Positions 1-7,529 of a stretch of 54,258 bases of DNA are shown here, in pieces. Under the pieces are notes generated by a model. It was not told the DNA's origin and searched no databases. It was given only the letters and a program-made list of their open reading frames with translations. A program made the position numbers and the translations under genes. Position 1 is the stretch's first letter. The number at the start of each line of letters is the position of its first letter. The DNA is taken from assembly GCA_028242535.1 (NCBI GenBank), contig JAOJYB010000007.1:1-54258 (forward strand), read 5' to 3'. The DNA is from Candidatus Nitrosopelagicus sp. (GTDB lineage: Archaea > Thermoproteota > Nitrososphaeria > Nitrososphaerales > Nitrosopumilaceae).

Positions 1-575
1 TCAATTCCATTCTTTACAATGACTATTTTTGATTCATCACAAAAATTTAGAAAAATTTTTTTTTCATATTCATTTGCAACTATGATCTTTGTTGAATTAT
101 TAATAACAAATTTGATCAGTGGGCTCTGTATTTGAATCAAAATTCGTTTTATTAAAGAGGATTTTTTGAGATCAGGGTGAGTAGTTAAACCTCCTTGATC
201 AGAGATTACTAAAGGTATTTTTTTTCTTTTAGATACTAATGTTGCAATAAATGCTTGAAAGCTTCGTACACCAATTGCATGGATAATATCAAAATCATCA
301 TTCATCATTTGTTTATACATACCTGGATTAACAAAGAAAAGAAATGTTGAAAACCATACATTAGTTCGTTTAATTAAATAATTTTCAATTTTTTCTTGTG
401 TAGGTAATTTTTTATTAAATGTTGAAGCATTGTTGGCAAAATCAAGATTAGTAGTATAGATTGTTATTTCATGTCCAATGTTTGAGAGATATTTTGCAAT
501 ATGAATACTAAGGAATAGAATTCCTCCAAATTGGGTTGCAGGTAAAGATGCAGGACAAACCAGAGCTATTTTCAT
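1..575 (-). CDS. Glycosyltransferase family 4 protein, N-terminal part (runs off the window)
   Basis: The reading frame is open from an ATG at 575 to the window edge (191 codons), so the C-terminal half is missing. The start MKIALVCPASLP, followed by a FGG turn and a helix (LSIHIAKYLSNIGHEI), is the usual first Rossmann unit of GT4 (GT-B fold) enzymes, in which the glycine loop lies near the acceptor site. The segment DIIHAIGVRSF is the second strand-loop of the same domain. Family members transfer a sugar from a nucleotide donor on the cytoplasmic face of the membrane. The donor-binding domain is outside the window, so no substrate can be given. It opens a glycan-synthesis region and is divergent from the methyltransferase at 690. 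Confidence 0.8.
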   Translation of the reverse strand, partial: MKIALVCPASLPATQFGGILFLSIHIAKYLSNIGHEITIYTTNLDFANNASTFNKKLPTQEKIENYLIKRTNVWFSTFLFFVNPGMYKQMMNDDFDIIHAIGVRSFQAFIATLVSKRKKIPLVISDQGGLTTHPDLKKSSLIKRILIQIQSPLIKFVINNSTKIIVANEYEKKIFLNFCDESKIVIVKNGI

Positions 576-660
576 GCTTAATTATTTTTATGAGATTTCT
601 CTAGTTAAAATCATTAATATCAATTCATAATTGACAAACAAGTTATTAGTAGTTATGAAC

Positions 661-668
661 TAATATAT
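661..668 (+). promoter_or_regulatory. TATA-like box of the methyltransferase at 690
   Basis: TAATATAT is centred about 26 bases before the ATG at 690. This places the expected archaeal transcription start at the start codon (leaderless mRNA). Position-based inference. Confidence 0.5.
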
Positions 669-689
669 GAAAATTCTAGAAAAGACAAT

Positions 690-1490
690 ATGAGTAGATT
701 TTCCATAATTCTCCAAATTCTAAAAAATGCCATGTTTAAACCACAACTTTTACAAGAATTATCTAAGGAAAGAGCTGAAATAAAGGATGATGAAAAATTT
801 AGAACTCATGAATACTCTTACAATTTTAATTCGATAAGTGATTTTTTTAAGAAAAAATTCCCGGATGTAGAAATAAATGAGTTTGAACAAGAATTAGATG
901 AATTAAATGAACATGTGGATAATTTTTTTAAGAGTTTACAGACAAAAAAATATCCATCAAAAGATAAACCATATCCTATAGATTATTCAATAAATTCAGA
1001 TTCTAGAAAATTTTTGTATATTTTATGTCGAATATTAAAGCCAAAAAATGTGATAGAGACGGGAGTAGCCTATGGATTAAGTAGCAGCTATATTCTCAAA
1101 GCACTAGATAAAAATCAATCTGGAACTTTACATTCTATAGATTCAATTTTCAGGCCATGGCAAAGTGAGAATATGATTGGTGCTGCAATACCAGAAAATT
1201 TAAGACATAGATGGAATTTTAATCTGGGTAAGTCTACTGAAAAATTACAACAGGTTTTTGAGGAATTAAATGGTGTTGATATTTTTATTCACGATAGTTT
1301 GCATACATACAAAAATATGATATTTGAATTTGAATGCGCAGAAAAAAATCTTAATGAAAATGGAATAATAATTTCAGATGATGTTTTAGATAATGATGCA
1401 TTTTTTAATTTTTCAAATAGAGACAATTTAGATAGTTATTTGATTAAAGTGAATGATGATTTAGGATTAGGATTAATAATTAAGAATTAG
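690..1490 (+). CDS. Class I SAM-dependent methyltransferase (Methyltransf_24 type)
   Basis: The 266-residue protein has a class I SAM-binding core after an about 110-residue N-terminal helical extension. Motif I is VIETGVAYGLSSS (about residues 119-131), and DIFIHDSLHTY (about 193-203) and GIIISDD follow as strands 4 and 5. This pattern fits the Methyltransf_24/CmcI-like O-methyltransferases often found in polysaccharide loci. The likely role is methylation of a sugar or an acyl substituent, but the substrate cannot be read from the sequence. The ATG at 690 lies 26 bases after a TATA-like box. The 3' end overlaps the convergent FkbM gene by 11 bases. Confidence 0.75.
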   Translation: MSRFSIILQILKNAMFKPQLLQELSKERAEIKDDEKFRTHEYSYNFNSISDFFKKKFPDVEINEFEQELDELNEHVDNFFKSLQTKKYPSKDKPYPIDYSINSDSRKFLYILCRILKPKNVIETGVAYGLSSSYILKALDKNQSGTLHSIDSIFRPWQSENMIGAAIPENLRHRWNFNLGKSTEKLQQVFEELNGVDIFIHDSLHTYKNMIFEFECAEKNLNENGIIISDDVLDNDAFFNFSNRDNLDSYLIKVNDDLGLGLIIKN

Positions 1491-2259
1491 ATCTAATTGC
1501 ATATAAAAATCCAATATCTTTGAATAATGTTTTTGTCTCAAGAGTATAATTTTGAGATTTTAGTATAGAAATTAGTTCATCTAATAGTTCAGGATTAGTA
1601 TCAGCCATGTGATATTCAATTATCATTTTTTTGATTTTTTTGAAATAATGTGCTGGAAGATTTTTTATAATTTCATACTCTGAACCTTCACAATCTAATT
1701 TAAGAAAATCACAATATTCGATATTATTATTATCAAAAATTTGTTGCAAAGAAATTGAATTTACAGTTACACTTTTAGATGATTTTGAGAACATGCTATG
1801 CCCAGCATCATCTTGATTTAGGTATAGTTTTACAGATGAATTTGAATTAGATACTGCCAAATTGAAGATTTTGATATTGTCAAGATTGTTTAAGTTGATA
1901 TTTTGAGATAACAAATCAAAGTTTTCAAGCATTGGTTCAAATGTAAAAATTTGACCATTTTTACAAAATTGAGATGCATAGAGAGAAAATAGTCCGATGT
2001 GACCACCGACATCTATTATTACATCACCTTCATTGATTTCAAAATTTTTTCTTTTGTATTCACCAATCAACCAAACATGTGTTAATGCCATCAGATCAGT
2101 AGAATTTTTTCTAAGCTTTATCTTTAACCCAGAATTAGTTTCAAAAATAGGAAATTTGATATTTGTTAGTCCATAATAGATTTTTGGATATATATACCAA
2201 TTTTTGAAGATTTTACGTGAATTAAGAAATATCTGTAATTTTGAGAAAAGTGTACACAT
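1480..2259 (-). CDS. FkbM family methyltransferase
   Basis: The 259-residue protein carries the FkbM hallmarks: DVGGHIGLFSLYAS (SAM motif I), FTFEPMLENFDLL with the acidic residue that binds the SAM ribose, and FLKLDCEGSEYEII (motif IV with the D-x-E-G-x-E signature). FkbM proteins O-methylate sugars or polyketides and are common in LPS, capsule and S-layer glycan clusters. The start is ATG at 2259, with an AT-rich box near 2282-2294. It is convergent with the upstream methyltransferase, so the window opens with two different methyltransferases back to back. The acceptor is unknown. Confidence 0.85.
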   Translation of the reverse strand: MCTLFSKLQIFLNSRKIFKNWYIYPKIYYGLTNIKFPIFETNSGLKIKLRKNSTDLMALTHVWLIGEYKRKNFEINEGDVIIDVGGHIGLFSLYASQFCKNGQIFTFEPMLENFDLLSQNINLNNLDNIKIFNLAVSNSNSSVKLYLNQDDAGHSMFSKSSKSVTVNSISLQQIFDNNNIEYCDFLKLDCEGSEYEIIKNLPAHYFKKIKKMIIEYHMADTNPELLDELISILKSQNYTLETKTLFKDIGFLYAIRSNS

Positions 2260-2332
2260 TATATCAAAATGATATATCCACTGAAATATATTTTCGTAGG
2301 AATGTGTGAATGAACTTTTAACTTACTAAATT

Positions 2333-3283
2333 TTGAAAAGTTTGTTGAGATTATTAATAACAGGTGGACTTGGCTTCATAGGCAGTCATCTTGTGGATAA
2401 TTTATCAAAGAAAAATAATGAAATTTTAATTCTTACAAAGACACTTTCAAAAAAATCCAATCTTCAGAATCAAAGAAAAAATGTAAAAATAAAGAAAATC
2501 AATATGACTGATTTTCCAAGAGTTGGAAAAATTATAGAGAGCTATAAACCGAATATAATTATTCATTTAGCTGGTAATACATCGCATTCCATATCATTTG
2601 AAAAACCTATGGAAGATGTGGATTCAAATACAAAGAGTACATTGTTTATGCTAGAAAAAATTCGAAAATTAAAATTATCCTGTAAGTTTATTCTGGGTAG
2701 TACATTTATTGTGATTGGAAAACCAAAAAAACTTCCTGTTAATGAAAATACCCCATGTAATCCAACTACAATATATGGAACAAACAGATTAGCAAGTGAA
2801 CATCTTTGTAAAATTTATCACCAAGTTTATGATATAGATACAAACATTTTTCGAATTACAAATTCATATGGTCCACGAGAACAAACTAAACCAAATAAAA
2901 ATGCCGTAAATTTTCTAATTCATCAAGCGTCAAAAAATAATCAGGTGACTATTTTTAATAAAGGAGAATTTTTTAGAGATTTAATATTTGTTGATGATGT
3001 AATTAGTGGAATAATCACAATTTTAAAGAAAGGTAAACCGGGAGAGCTTTACTGGATTTCATCAGGTAAAAAAATATGGTTTAAGAGGTTTGGAAAAATT
3101 TTAGAGAATATGACGAATTGTAAAATATCATTTCCACCTACCCCAAGTTATACAAAAAAAGTTGATGTCGGTAATTTTGTTGTTGATAATAAAAAACTTA
3201 GAAAATTAGGGTGGAAAGTCAATAATTCAATTGAAGAAGGTGTCTCAAAAACACTGGACTATTTTAAAAATCAAAAAGATTAG
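2333..3283 (+). CDS. NAD-dependent epimerase/dehydratase (extended SDR) with YxxxR
   Basis: The N-terminus has the nucleotide-binding loop GGLGFIGSHL (residues 11-20), and IIHLAG is the usual second motif, so this is an extended SDR sugar-nucleotide enzyme. The catalytic tetrad is unusual: the Tyr lies in IYGTNRLASE, giving Y148-x3-R152 where the family normally has YxxxK. LGST (about 121-124) carries the Ser/Thr. The frame opens with TTG at 2333. TTG at 2345 (MRLLITGG...) is equally possible and would give the typical SDR N-terminus. The probable role is converting a nucleotide sugar for the local glycan; with Lys replaced, activity may be altered. It overlaps the convergent deacetylase by 4 bases. 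Confidence 0.8.
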   Translation: MKSLLRLLITGGLGFIGSHLVDNLSKKNNEILILTKTLSKKSNLQNQRKNVKIKKINMTDFPRVGKIIESYKPNIIIHLAGNTSHSISFEKPMEDVDSNTKSTLFMLEKIRKLKLSCKFILGSTFIVIGKPKKLPVNENTPCNPTTIYGTNRLASEHLCKIYHQVYDIDTNIFRITNSYGPREQTKPNKNAVNFLIHQASKNNQVTIFNKGEFFRDLIFVDDVISGIITILKKGKPGELYWISSGKKIWFKRFGKILENMTNCKISFPPTPSYTKKVDVGNFVVDNKKLRKLGWKVNNSIEEGVSKTLDYFKNQKD

Positions 3284-4107
3284 TTTTTGAGATAATTTTC
3301 AAAAGATGTGAATTCATGTAATGAAAGTAATTTTTCCATTTTATCATATGCAGTATCAATATTATGATAAGTTATGAAATTGTCTTTAGTAGAGAGTTTT
3401 ATTTTTGGCATATATTTTGGAGTTAGTTCCCATGAATGTATGTAGAATACACCAGGGATTCCATTCTTTTCATATTGTTTGAAACCATTTTTTATTAGCT
3501 TAAACGGTAGAGTTCTCAAATAGAATCCACCTCCAACTGGAATGGTTTTTCCGAGTATTTTACTAACCATAATTGGGAATTCAATTATTTTTCCATTGTC
3601 AGAATTATTTTCTAAAGATGTGCTAGTAATTTTATATGGTGTTTTTTGTGCATGAGGGAGTCCATAAAGATTTGTTTTTGCAGGCATAACACTACTATCA
3701 TATACATAATTATTTTTTTCAAGTAGATCTATTGCCCAAGAACTAGTTTTGTTAAGTGAGAAACTTGGAGCACGGAATCCTTTTGATTTTCCTTCTGTCA
3801 ATAAATCAAATTTTTTTAATTCATTTTCAAAGCAATTTTTAAAATTTGGAGCATCTAATCTAGTATGATTCATGGTATGAAAAGCAATTTCATGGTTACC
3901 GTCAAGAATTAAATCAAGTAAGTCTGGTTTAAATTCTAAAAGTTCACCTACAACAAAGAAAGTTGCATTAGTTTCTTTTTTTCGTAACAAATCTAGAATT
4001 TCATGAATTCCATCTATTACTTGTGGATGTTTTTTTTCATTTGTTATGTATTTTTGAATTAATTCAGGATGAAACCAATCTTCAAAATCAATTCCTAAGA
4101 TATTCAT
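3280..4107 (-). CDS. Polysaccharide deacetylase (NodB domain, DUF3473-type C-terminus)
   Basis: The N-terminus MNILGIDFEDWFH holds the D-x-E-D-W/D metal and base motif of NodB/CE4 deacetylases. ATFFVVGE and EIAFHTMNHTRLD provide the second strand and the H-x3-H zinc ligands, and GFRAPSFS is motif 3. The C-terminal GGGFYLRTLP and FYIHSWEL segments match the DUF3473 extension of exopolysaccharide (XrtA/PEP-CTERM-type) deacetylases. There is no signal peptide, so it would act on a cytoplasmic lipid-linked or nucleotide-linked N-acetyl sugar. The 275-residue length is normal. It lies 8 bases after the acyltransferase gene on the same strand, so remove-acetyl then add-acyl is a plausible pairing (inference). 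Confidence 0.88.
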   Translation of the reverse strand: MNILGIDFEDWFHPELIQKYITNEKKHPQVIDGIHEILDLLRKKETNATFFVVGELLEFKPDLLDLILDGNHEIAFHTMNHTRLDAPNFKNCFENELKKFDLLTEGKSKGFRAPSFSLNKTSSWAIDLLEKNNYVYDSSVMPAKTNLYGLPHAQKTPYKITSTSLENNSDNGKIIEFPIMVSKILGKTIPVGGGFYLRTLPFKLIKNGFKQYEKNGIPGVFYIHSWELTPKYMPKIKLSTKDNFITYHNIDTAYDKMEKLLSLHEFTSFENYLKN

Positions 4108-4115
4108 ATCAATAA

Positions 4116-4661
4116 CTAATGATCAATTTTTTTTATAACTCTAGCAGGATTACCAACGACAACACAATAATCAGGAATATCCTGAGTGACAACACTACCA
4201 GATGAAATTATTGAATTTGTACCAATAGTAACACCTAATGTGATAATAGCTCCAGGGTTAATTACTGCACCAGATTTGATGTGAATTTTGCCAGTTTTTC
4301 TTGGATAATCACCTTGTTTTAAAAATAAATTTGCAGTAGGATTATTGTGTGCAAATAACATAGAAAACGAACCCAACGTCACATTATTTTCAATAGTTAC
4401 CAATTCAGGATACATTAAATCTATTAATGCATAAGGATTTAGATGACAATTTTCCCCAATTTTTACTCCTCTTAATCTTTGCATCTTCACAGCAAATCCT
4501 GAATGTGTTGAATGAAATGCCAAAGTATGATGTAACCAGGATCTCATATAATTAATTCTCAGTTTTAATTTTCCAGTTATTCCAGAATATCCATAATATT
4601 CCAGCAACTCTTTTTCATTAATTTTAAAGGTGTCTTTAGATAATTCTTCGAAATTACTCAC
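4116..4661 (-). CDS. Hexapeptide-repeat (left-handed beta-helix) acyltransferase
   Basis: The 181-residue protein has the [LIV]-G-x4 hexapeptide rungs of LbH acyltransferases ([55 protein letters not shown]). The tail [16 protein letters not shown] is the standard ending of WbbJ/MaoA-type O-acetyltransferases. It probably transfers an acetyl or other acyl group from CoA, or from the nearby acyl carrier protein, to a sugar. The start is GTG at 4661, embedded in a long imperfect inverted repeat (4633-4692). It is co-directional with the deacetylase and divergent from the FkbH-ACP operon. Confidence 0.87.
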   Translation of the reverse strand: MSNFEELSKDTFKINEKELLEYYGYSGITGKLKLRINYMRSWLHHTLAFHSTHSGFAVKMQRLRGVKIGENCHLNPYALIDLMYPELVTIENNVTLGSFSMLFAHNNPTANLFLKQGDYPRKTGKIHIKSGAVINPGAIITLGVTIGTNSIISSGSVVTQDIPDYCVVVGNPARVIKKIDH

Positions 4662-4692
4662 ACCGGAGTGAATTTCTTAATCTATCTAAAGA
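4633..4692. repeat. 60-base nested inverted repeat over the acyltransferase start codon
   Basis: The outer arms TCTTTAGATA (4633-4642) and TATCTAAAGA (4683-4692) are perfect complements. Inner arms at 4650-4659 and 4666-4676 pair with one bulged base around the loop ACACCG (4660-4665), which contains part of the GTG start codon of the minus-strand acyltransferase. It could be an operator or an mRNA hairpin; the function is not known. Confidence 0.55.
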
Positions 4693-4762
4693 TTTCTAAC
4701 AAAATACATGAGTAACTTTGTGTGATAAATTCTAAATTCAAGAAGGTTTTTGTAGTAATAAC

Positions 4763-6517
4763 TTGAAAAATGAAGAGAGTTTAGCCTATTTTCTAAACGA
4801 ATCTAAGACCATAAAAATAGATGAATTAGGGAAGAAAATTCGAATAGCAATTTTAGGTAGTTTTACAATAAATGGAGTAGAAGAGACTCTTCGAGTAAAA
4901 TGTAGCCAAAACAACATAGACTGCAGAAGCTTTGTCGGAGAATACAATCAATATAATCAAGAAATTTTAAGAGAAAATTCTGAATTATACAAATTTAATC
5001 CAGAATTAACATTTTTAATTCTAGACGTAAGACATATTCTAGGAGAATTATTTTTTTATCCATATTCATTAAATGATTTAGAAAAGAAAGAATTTTCTGA
5101 GAATAAGATTCAAGAGATTATGAATTTACTCAAAACTATAAGAAAAAATTCAAAATCACAAGTAATTCTTACAGAATTACAAGTTCCAACATACTCACCT
5201 TATGGAATTAACGAACAAAAGGAAGAGTTTGGAATTAAGCAGATGGTTATAGAAATTAATAAAAAAATCAAACACGAAATAAAAAATGATAATTTTATAT
5301 CAATTTTAGAGTTTAATGAATTTGTACAAAAATATGGTGAACAGAATATTTTTAATTATAAAGAATATTTTTCTGGAGATATGAAAATTTCAATTGAGTA
5401 TATTCCAAAATTTTGTAATGAGTTGATGAGATTTGTAATTGCATATACAGGAATTACTAAGAAATGTATTGTTTTAGATCTTGACAATACATTATGGGGA
5501 GGAGTTATTGGAGAAGATGGTTTTGACAATATACAATTGGGTGAAAACCCTGTAGGTCGTTCATTTGTAGAATTTCAAAAAAGATTACTTGCGTTAAACC
5601 AAAGAGGAATTATTTTAGCAATTAATAGCAAAAATAATTTTGATGATGCAATGGAAGTTATTAGAAAACATCCCAATATGGTTTTAAGAGAAGATAATTT
5701 TAGTTGCGTCAGAATTAATTGGCAAGATAAAGTTTCAAATTTGTATGAGATTTCAAAGGAATTGAATATAGGTTTAGATAGTTTAGTATTTTTTGATGAT
5801 GATCCAGTAAATAGAGAATTTGTAAAACATGAATTAAAACAAGTTTTAGTGGTTGATTTACCAACAGATTCATCACAATATTGCAATATATTGACCAACA
5901 TGAAAAATTTTGAATTATTAAAAATTACAGATGAGGATATTAAACGAAAAGAGATGTATTTAGAGCAGCGAAAGAGAATTGAGTTCAAGAATGAGGTAAG
6001 TAATCTTGATGAATTTCTTAAACAAATGGATATTAAAATTAAAATTAAAAAGGCAGATAATTTTGTAATTCCAAGAATTTCTCAATTGACATTAAAAACA
6101 AATCAGTTCAATCTAACTACAAAACGTTATCAACACGAAGAAATATCATCTTTTTCAAATGATAAAAACAAGATAGTTGAGGGTATTGAAGTTAGTGATA
6201 AGTTTGGAAATAATGGAATTACAGGTGTATACATAATTGAAAAAACAGATTCTGAGTGGATTATCGATACATTCCTTTTAAGCTGTAGAGTGATGGGACG
6301 TGGAGTAGAAGATATCATGTTAGGACAGATAATTGAAAGAGCTAAGCAGGAGAATGTTAAAAAAATAAAAGGCAAGTTTATTCCAACAGCAAAAAATAAA
6401 CCTGCTGAGAATTTCTATAAAGAGTTTAATTTTAGAAAGGAAGGAGATTTTTGGGTTTTCAATACAGAACAAGAAACAAAAAAGGTAGAACATATCAAAG
6501 TGATAGAGAATGAGTGA
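4763..6517 (+). CDS. FkbH-like protein: HAD-IIIC phosphatase/acyl-loading enzyme with GNAT C-terminus
   Basis: The 584-residue protein has the full FkbH layout: an N-terminal SGNH-like domain (about 25-225), a HAD domain starting at CIVLDLDNTLWGGVIGEDG with nucleophile D239 and D241, and a C-terminal GNAT-like domain (about 420-570). In FK520 and related pathways FkbH dephosphorylates 1,3-bisphosphoglycerate and loads D-glycerate onto a carrier protein thiol. The next gene, overlapping by 8 bases, is a carrier protein, which strongly supports a glyceryl- or related acyl-ACP product. The start is TTG at 4763. It heads an operon with ACP, a VOC protein and AcpS. The exact acyl group is inference. 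Confidence 0.9.
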   Translation: MKNEESLAYFLNESKTIKIDELGKKIRIAILGSFTINGVEETLRVKCSQNNIDCRSFVGEYNQYNQEILRENSELYKFNPELTFLILDVRHILGELFFYPYSLNDLEKKEFSENKIQEIMNLLKTIRKNSKSQVILTELQVPTYSPYGINEQKEEFGIKQMVIEINKKIKHEIKNDNFISILEFNEFVQKYGEQNIFNYKEYFSGDMKISIEYIPKFCNELMRFVIAYTGITKKCIVLDLDNTLWGGVIGEDGFDNIQLGENPVGRSFVEFQKRLLALNQRGIILAINSKNNFDDAMEVIRKHPNMVLREDNFSCVRINWQDKVSNLYEISKELNIGLDSLVFFDDDPVNREFVKHELKQVLVVDLPTDSSQYCNILTNMKNFELLKITDEDIKRKEMYLEQRKRIEFKNEVSNLDEFLKQMDIKIKIKKADNFVIPRISQLTLKTNQFNLTTKRYQHEEISSFSNDKNKIVEGIEVSDKFGNNGITGVYIIEKTDSEWIIDTFLLSCRVMGRGVEDIMLGQIIERAKQENVKKIKGKFIPTAKNKPAENFYKEFNFRKEGDFWVFNTEQETKKVEHIKVIENE

Positions 6518-6746
6518 AAAGTTATATCAAATAATTTCAGAGGTTTTTAATATTGAGATTGGCAAAATAGATGAAACTACTAGTCCTGAGAGTTTAGAGC
6601 AGTGGGATTCTTTTAATTTTTATGTTCTATTAAATGAAATTGAAAAAGAATTCAACATTAAATTTGATATAGATGAAACATTGGAAATTAAAAAAATTGG
6701 AGATTTCAAAGTACTACTACAAAAAAGAGGGATAGAGTGGAAATAG
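6510..6746 (+). CDS. Acyl carrier protein
   Basis: This 78-residue acidic helical protein has the phosphopantetheine attachment motif W-D-S-F, with Ser34 the predicted attachment site at the start of helix 2, and the ESLEQWDS lead-in typical of ACPs paired with FkbH. A Shine-Dalgarno-like GTGAT precedes the ATG inside the end of fkbH (8-base overlap). Ser34 must be modified by a holo-ACP synthase, and one is encoded two genes downstream. Archaea make isoprenoid lipids and generally have no fatty-acid synthase ACP, so a dedicated ACP here points to a special acyl transfer, probably to a glycan. Confidence 0.92.
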   Translation: MSEKLYQIISEVFNIEIGKIDETTSPESLEQWDSFNFYVLLNEIEKEFNIKFDIDETLEIKKIGDFKVLLQKRGIEWK

Positions 6747-7148
6747 ATGAGACTTCATCATATAGGGATTGTTGTTAAAAATATCCAGGAATCACTTGGA
6801 GAAATATCAAAATATATTAAATTTGAAGAAACTACAATTCCAACATTAGTTGAATCACAAAAGGTCAATGTATGTTTTTTAAAAACAAACGATATTTATC
6901 TAGAATTAATTGAGCCTGTAGGAAAGGATTCACCTGTAGAAAAATTTTCAGATTCAGGTGGAGGTTTTCACCATTTATGTTTTGAAGTAAAAGACATACA
7001 TAAAGAAATAGAAAAGATGAGGAAACAAGGAGCAAGAATCATTGTTGAACCAGTAAAAGGTTTTGAAGGAAGAATAACTGCATTCGTTTTACTTAATATG
7101 AAAAGTACAAAAATTAATTTAATTGAATTTGCTGAAGAAAGAAAATGA
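6747..7148 (+). CDS. VOC family protein, methylmalonyl-CoA epimerase-like
   Basis: The 133-residue protein has the two beta-alpha-beta3 modules of the vicinal-oxygen-chelate fold. Candidate metal ligands fit the epimerase pattern: His4/His5 in LHHIGIVV, Glu53 in YLELIEP, His75/His76 in GFHHLCFEV and Glu near the C-terminal NLIEFAE. In methylmalonyl-CoA epimerase this site moves a proton next to a thioester. Here it starts immediately after the ACP stop codon and overlaps the AcpS gene by 4 bases, so the likely substrate is the acyl-S-ACP made by the FkbH enzyme rather than methylmalonyl-CoA (inference from context). Confidence 0.82.
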   Translation: MRLHHIGIVVKNIQESLGEISKYIKFEETTIPTLVESQKVNVCFLKTNDIYLELIEPVGKDSPVEKFSDSGGGFHHLCFEVKDIHKEIEKMRKQGARIIVEPVKGFEGRITAFVLLNMKSTKINLIEFAEERK

Positions 7149-7504
7149 ATGAATTGGATGGTGTGGGAATAGGAATAGATCTGGTGGAAATTAATAGGTT
7201 CAAAGAGCTGCCTTATTCTACAAATAAATCATTTTACAAAAAAATTTTTTCAGAAGAGGAGATAGATTACTGTTTAAAATTTAGTGATTCTTACAGACAT
7301 TTTGCAGGGAAGTTTGCACTTAAAGAAGCATTGATAAAATCTATCAAGAAAAGAATTGGATTTTCGGATATTTTAACATCACATTTGGACTTGAAACCAG
7401 AAATAAAAATCGAAAGAAATTATGGAGAATATAATTTTCGTGCATCATTATCTCATGAAACAGATTTTGCGATAGCCATAGTTTTATCTAGAAAAATTAT
7501 ATAA
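7145..7504 (+). CDS. acpS: Holo-[acyl-carrier-protein] synthase (4'-phosphopantetheinyl transferase, AcpS type)
   Basis: The protein is 119 residues, the usual AcpS length. GIGIDLVEINRF (Asp12) and FAGKFALKEALIKS (Glu61 and the following Lys) are the two signature motifs that bind Mg2+ and CoA. C-terminal SLSHETDFAIAIV matches the family's third motif. The enzyme transfers 4'-phosphopantetheine from CoA to the carrier-protein serine, here Ser34 of the ACP two genes upstream. The ATGA overlap with the VOC gene indicates translational coupling. It completes a self-contained FkbH-ACP-VOC-AcpS operon. Confidence 0.93.
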   Translation: MNELDGVGIGIDLVEINRFKELPYSTNKSFYKKIFSEEEIDYCLKFSDSYRHFAGKFALKEALIKSIKKRIGFSDILTSHLDLKPEIKIERNYGEYNFRASLSHETDFAIAIVLSRKII

Positions 7505-7529
7505 TTTGACTTAAAATATAAAAAATAGA

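Noticed and set aside
5575-5988. 137-residue minus-strand frame inside fkbH
   Set aside because: It lies wholly opposite the HAD domain of a well-supported gene and has Ser/Phe/Ile-rich shadow composition.
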